Shown here: positions 7,367-10,183 of the stretch, piece by piece | How the letters are laid out: each line of letters begins with the position of its first letter | Numbering within the stretch: the first letter of the stretch is position 1 | DNA from: Ramicandelaber brevisporus | Taxonomy: Eukaryota; Kickxellomycota; Ramicandelaberales; Ramicandelaberaceae | Direction: 5' to 3' | Assembly: GCA_025201865.1 (NCBI GenBank) | Contig: MU603331.1 | Span: 1-10,183, forward strand | Length of the DNA stretch: 10,183 nt | Notes under the pieces: generated by a model | The model's input: only the letters and a program-made list of their open reading frames with translations | Databases searched by the model: none | Told to the model about the DNA's origin: nothing | Made by a program: the position numbers and the translations under genes

Positions 7367-8752
7367 TCAGCCAACAAACTGAGATGGAACAATGCCATTG
7401 TTGTTCTCATTTGTCATTCGCACTTTGTCTTCGTACAATTTTTCATTTACCATAAAATGGACTCCGCGGGATGGATTCGTTGGATTATATCCAAATTTCC
7501 ACTCTGGTGCTTGCGTACCATCAACATAAAAGTATCCGCCAACGAGATGAGGAAGTAAAAAAGGATTGTTCAGAGCCTCAATGATCCGCGGTCCAGTGTC
7601 GGCCGTTGGAGAGATATGACTATTCAAGAATCGAAGTATCGGAAAACGTGGTGCACTCTCGTAGAAAAGCGTAGTCAAAGGATCGTAGTCGCCGGATGGC
7701 GTGTAGTGTGTTAAGGACAGTTTGCTCAGCACCTCCGCACCGATCTTGCCCAAATTAACCACAAATTCCCGTTCCTTCTCAATCAGTGCCAAATCGGTCG
7801 TTGAACAGGCACCAAGAATGAAGCCAAGAATAAGCTCAAATCGTGGACGCCGAATGCCACAAATCTTCAAATAGAGATCCATTGCAGTCACCATAGTACC
7901 ATCTTCTTCGTTGACAATCGGATCAGTATGAGAAAGATCAAACTCGCTGTGCACTTGCAGAATGTGAAGCTTCGGAAAGTTCTTCTCTTCAACCACCATC
8001 TCAGTGATATCTTTGAGAGCACTCACGTTGCTGATTCCCCTTAGCCCTAAATATCCAACATTCTTGAATATCTTAAATGTAGAGTCAATAATGCCAGGTT
8101 CAATGTTCGCTACTGATATCACCAGTTCCAGAATTTGATTCGCGAGCTCCTTCATATTTGGCCCAGGAAACGTATTGAAATCCAGCTCACTGTCATGTAT
8201 AAACACAGACTCCAGTTGCGGTATATTTGCGACCGCCTTATCGAATTCCTCCGCAAAATGTTCGTCAGCTGTGGATCCGTATTCATGAACGATTATTTTC
8301 TTTATTTTGCTCAACTTAGCCACAACATCACCCATCAAACGTTGGCTCGGTAAACCATCATTTATTGTTACACGAAAACAAGTAACATTTGGGATTAAAC
8401 AGGTAAAGTTCGGTTCAGCATTCAATATCTCACGCAGAGTTGAAGTATAAACTTCCATCCAGCGCAGCCGGTGGCCATAATTGACAAATGCATTCAATAC
8501 TTGTTCTCGTGCTACACGCTTTTTAACAACATGCATAATGTCGTTGAACATTCTATTGCGATGGTATTGTTCGTAGGCAGTATACCACTTCTTCGATACA
8601 AGCCTAAACTTGGGTCGGAATTGATGGTGGAAGAATGATATAATGTATGCAATCAGCTCGGTTGGCAACCAATATTGGTCACAAACCAGAATGTCTTCAT
8701 CGAAGCGCGGCTTCTTGTTTGGCACTGGATTGAGTAACTTGCTGATATTCAT
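7367..8752 (-). CDS. F-box protein 2 with leucine-rich-repeat-like C-terminus
   Basis: 461 residues, probably a substrate adaptor for an SCF ubiquitin ligase. A basic stretch near the N-terminus (KKPR, 13-16) precedes an F-box core at about 28-60: LPTELIAYIISFF, then a basic hydrophobic segment and the typical LVSKKWY ending (51-57). The remainder shows scattered leucine-rich-repeat-like strands, such as IPQLESVFIHDSELDF and FPKLHILQVHSEFDL. No signal peptide or membrane segment is seen. The start chosen is the ATG at 8752, preceded by ACAACAACA (A at -3) and a pyrimidine-rich leader. Another in-frame ATG lies at 8896, but the added 48 residues would be a low-complexity Ser/Gln/Arg-rich stretch encoded by what looks like leader sequence. 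The stop is TGA. It shares the F-box plus LRR plan with F-box protein 1, but outside the F-box I see no close similarity. It is convergent with the zinc-finger gene. The target is unknown. Confidence 0.82.
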   Translation of the reverse strand: MNISKLLNPVPNKKPRFDEDILVCDQYWLPTELIAYIISFFHHQFRPKFRLVSKKWYTAYEQYHRNRMFNDIMHVVKKRVAREQVLNAFVNYGHRLRWMEVYTSTLREILNAEPNFTCLIPNVTCFRVTINDGLPSQRLMGDVVAKLSKIKKIIVHEYGSTADEHFAEEFDKAVANIPQLESVFIHDSELDFNTFPGPNMKELANQILELVISVANIEPGIIDSTFKIFKNVGYLGLRGISNVSALKDITEMVVEEKNFPKLHILQVHSEFDLSHTDPIVNEEDGTMVTAMDLYLKICGIRRPRFELILGFILGACSTTDLALIEKEREFVVNLGKIGAEVLSKLSLTHYTPSGDYDPLTTLFYESAPRFPILRFLNSHISPTADTGPRIIEALNNPFLLPHLVGGYFYVDGTQAPEWKFGYNPTNPSRGVHFMVNEKLYEDKVRMTNENNNGIVPSQFVG

Positions 8753-9066
8753 TGTTGTTGTGAAGAATAAAGATGAGAAGAGAGACGAGCGAACGAACGA
8801 GCGAGATGAGAGCAAGTTGGAAAGTTGAGAAGAGCAACTCGCATGTTTTGTGTGATCTTCTTGCTGAGTTTTGTTTTGTGTGACACGAAAATCCATATCG
8901 AGCAAGGGATAGGCGGTGTAGCCTCAAGACAATTATGAATGGCCAAAAAGGGATCGTTAGATAATCAACATGTGAAGATTGTAGCGAGACACATTATGTG
9001 CATTTCAGGTGATGAACTACGAGGAACTATTAGTGGTTAAAAGGATCAAAGTAAATCATCAATTAT
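8753..9066. promoter_or_regulatory. Upstream region and leader of F-box gene 2
   Basis: 314 bp holding the promoter of F-box gene 2 and the 3' flank of the crystallin-like gene, both on the minus strand. The leader next to the F-box ATG is C/U-rich in the transcript sense. It includes five CGAR units (plus-strand reading) at 8786-8805. No clear TATA box is visible. Confidence 0.5.
8786..8805. repeat. CGAA/CGAG tetranucleotide repeat in the F-box gene 2 leader
   Basis: Five consecutive units: CGAG, CGAA, CGAA, CGAG, CGAG on the plus strand. In the transcript this reads as CUCG/UUCG units, 34-53 nt upstream of the start codon. Confidence 0.7.
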
Positions 9067-9570
9067 TCATTTAAACGGTGGCGGAGGCGGTGGCGGCAAG
9101 GTTCCAGTCCAAGATGCTGTTGTAGTAGGCGGTGGAATTACGGTTGTTGGAGCCACTGTTGTAGGCACTGTAGTGGGTGGACGCGTATATGTCGTCGCTG
9201 AGATGGTAGTTGACCATGAGCCAGTTGGAGATGGTCGCTTCGGGAGTTTGCAGACGCTGATCTCAACGAGTGGCGCACGATCACGATTGATGAGAGTAAA
9301 ATCGAACGGATACTCTTGTGCCTCAAATGGCATGCTCCATCCAGAGACTTGGCCAAACTTGAAGTTGACACTGCCGACATAGTTGCTGGTCCATTTTGCT
9401 GAGAGAGTCTTGTTCATCCACTCAAAAGGAACACCAGTCTTTACGCAGCCCGATGATGGAAGATCAAAGTAGAAAGCGGCGCTGTTACCACGCCAGTAGG
9501 TTTGGTCATAGAGATACACAATGGCAGCAGTGGATGGACCGGTGGAGGAGGGGATTGGTACAGAGTTCTC
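9067..9570 (-). CDS. Beta/gamma-crystallin-like protein, 3' exon or 5'-truncated gene
   Basis: The open region encodes about 167 residues but has no ATG before the crystallin motif. It begins with a Ser/Pro/Thr-rich stretch (SVPIPSSTGPSTAA), then YLYDQTYWRG, which fits the Y-x6-W-x-G signature of beta/gamma-crystallin Greek keys. A GC cysteine and NKTLSAKW follow, resembling an incomplete N/D-x3-S calcium clamp. A second half, rich in F, W and Y, ends at a second cysteine (SVCKLP). The tail is Pro/Thr-rich with repeated PTTV and closes with seven prolines and FK before TGA; such tails are usually O-glycosylated in secreted fungal proteins. An in-frame TAA at 9571-9573 blocks extension. The minus strand just upstream is pyrimidine-rich and reaches AG dinucleotides at about 9568-9571, which could be a 3' splice site. 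A signal-peptide exon may therefore lie upstream, but none was found between here and the GST. A decayed copy is the alternative. Confidence 0.5.
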   Translation of the reverse strand, partial: ENSVPIPSSTGPSTAAIVYLYDQTYWRGNSAAFYFDLPSSGCVKTGVPFEWMNKTLSAKWTSNYVGSVNFKFGQVSGWSMPFEAQEYPFDFTLINRDRAPLVEISVCKLPKRPSPTGSWSTTISATTYTRPPTTVPTTVAPTTVIPPPTTTASWTGTLPPPPPPPFK

Positions 9571-9616
9571 TTAAGAGATGGAAACAGAAGAATGTAAACA
9601 AAATGACAAATGTTGT

Positions 9617-10183
9617 TTAGTTGGTGGCAGCAGCGGCATCCTTAGCAGCCTTTTCGGCAGCTTCCTTCTCGGCATGAGCCTTGATCTGCACACTCAAACG
9701 CTGCTCAAAGTCGACAAAGAACGCCTCGAGCTTTGGATGCTTCTTGACCTTCTCAATAAGCTTCAGCAGATGCGGCGTCTTCTCAGCAGTGACCGAGTAG
9801 TGACCGCCAGTTGAGCTGCTCCAAAGGTACGAGATGTACGCAATAATATCAACATTGGTCAGCGAGTCGCCAACGAAATAGCCGCTTCCAGTTGGGTTGT
9901 TGGCAATGAACTTGTCCAAAAACACAGCCGTGTTGTTAGCATTCTCCTTGAGCTTCTCGAGCAGCTTGGCCTTGGCATCTTCATTTGGTGCCATGCAGTA
10001 GCTGAATGCGTCCTCGCGGATATCGTCGTAAGCGCCACGCACCGAAGCAATCAGAGTGGTCTCTTGGAGAGTCTTGCCGTTGAGCCCAAGCTTGGTCGCA
10101 AGGTATGTCTCGATGACGCTGGATTCGGCAACCTCGAACACCTTCTCGCCGGTGGCTGGGTCATACTCGCGCAGGATCGGGAG
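9617..10183 (-). CDS. Glutathione S-transferase-like protein (5' end beyond window)
   Basis: 188 residues are visible; the N-terminus runs off the right edge, so the catalytic Tyr/Ser/Cys cannot be seen. The visible start, LPILRE, contains the cis-proline that contacts glutathione. AESSVIETYLA carries the Glu-Ser pair that binds the glutamyl group at the end of the thioredoxin-like domain. The helical C-terminal domain includes GDSLTNVDI, the T-x2-D capping box typical of GSTs, and KHPKLEAFF near the end. GSTs conjugate glutathione to electrophiles in the cytosol; a non-catalytic relative such as the EF1B-gamma N-domain cannot be excluded. The protein ends in a charged Ala-rich tail. The stop is TAA. 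Codons are strongly GC-ending (22 of 30 counted from 10141), like the hydrolase. It lies upstream of the crystallin-like exon on the same strand, with only about 45 bp between the GST stop and the open region. Confidence 0.85.
   Translation of the reverse strand, partial: LPILREYDPATGEKVFEVAESSVIETYLATKLGLNGKTLQETTLIASVRGAYDDIREDAFSYCMAPNEDAKAKLLEKLKENANNTAVFLDKFIANNPTGSGYFVGDSLTNVDIIAYISYLWSSSTGGHYSVTAEKTPHLLKLIEKVKKHPKLEAFFVDFEQRLSVQIKAHAEKEAAEKAAKDAAAATN

Noticed and set aside
8753-8896. Upstream ATG (8896) for F-box protein 2
   Set aside because: The extra 48 residues are low-complexity and correspond to a pyrimidine-rich leader; the ATG at 8752 has a better context and sits close to the F-box.
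9067-9180. GGTGGCGGAGG-type G-rich run as a separate repeat or quadruplex element
   Set aside because: It is explained by the Pro/Thr-rich codons of the crystallin-like tail on the other strand.
1-10183. tRNA, rRNA, CRISPR, transposon or virus-derived sequence
   Set aside because: No cloverleaf-type T-loop words, direct-repeat arrays, terminal inverted repeats, or transposase, integrase or viral motifs were seen on either strand.

Overview
The window looks like fungal nuclear DNA. Seven protein-coding loci sit on both strands as long, mostly intron-free reading frames, with 45-940 bp between them. Each of the five genes whose start is visible begins at an ATG with a purine at -3, and several have C/U/A-rich leaders with little G. 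Gene content (COA6, a C-terminal-type epoxide hydrolase, F-box/leucine-rich proteins, a C2H2 zinc-finger protein, a GST) is typical of fungi. My guess is an early-diverging lineage such as Kickxellomycotina; this is inference and no marker here proves it. No rRNA, tRNA, CRISPR, transposase, integrase or viral gene was recognised.

Layout. (1) 1-128: 3' flank with a degenerate 16-bp tandem repeat. (2) 129-1124 (-): soluble epoxide hydrolase-like alpha/beta hydrolase with all catalytic residues. (3) 1125-1710: divergent promoter region with a TATA box for the hydrolase and a CAGY microsatellite. (4) 1711-2043 (+): COA6, a twin-cysteine cytochrome c oxidase assembly factor. (5) 2044-2979: spacer with a G/A-skewed stretch and a 9-bp tandem repeat. 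(6) 2980-4515 (+): F-box protein 1. (7) 4851-6848 (+): a large C2H2 protein made of two copies of a four-finger module behind a tail carrying a series of SUMO-consensus lysines. (8) 7367-8752 (-): F-box protein 2. (9) 9067-9570 (-): a beta/gamma-crystallin-like exon with a Pro/Thr-rich tail and no start codon. (10) 9617-10183 (-): a GST running off the right edge.

The two ends (hydrolase, COA6, GST) are metabolic or housekeeping genes with strongly GC-ending codons. The zinc-finger gene in the middle is clearly AT-leaning at third positions. The two F-box genes and the zinc-finger gene form a block that looks like fast-evolving accessory gene content inserted between conserved genes. I see no evidence that the seven genes form one pathway. 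The most distinctive element is the duplicated zinc-finger protein. Its most conserved segment differs between copies mostly by silent changes, so both copies appear to be kept by selection.
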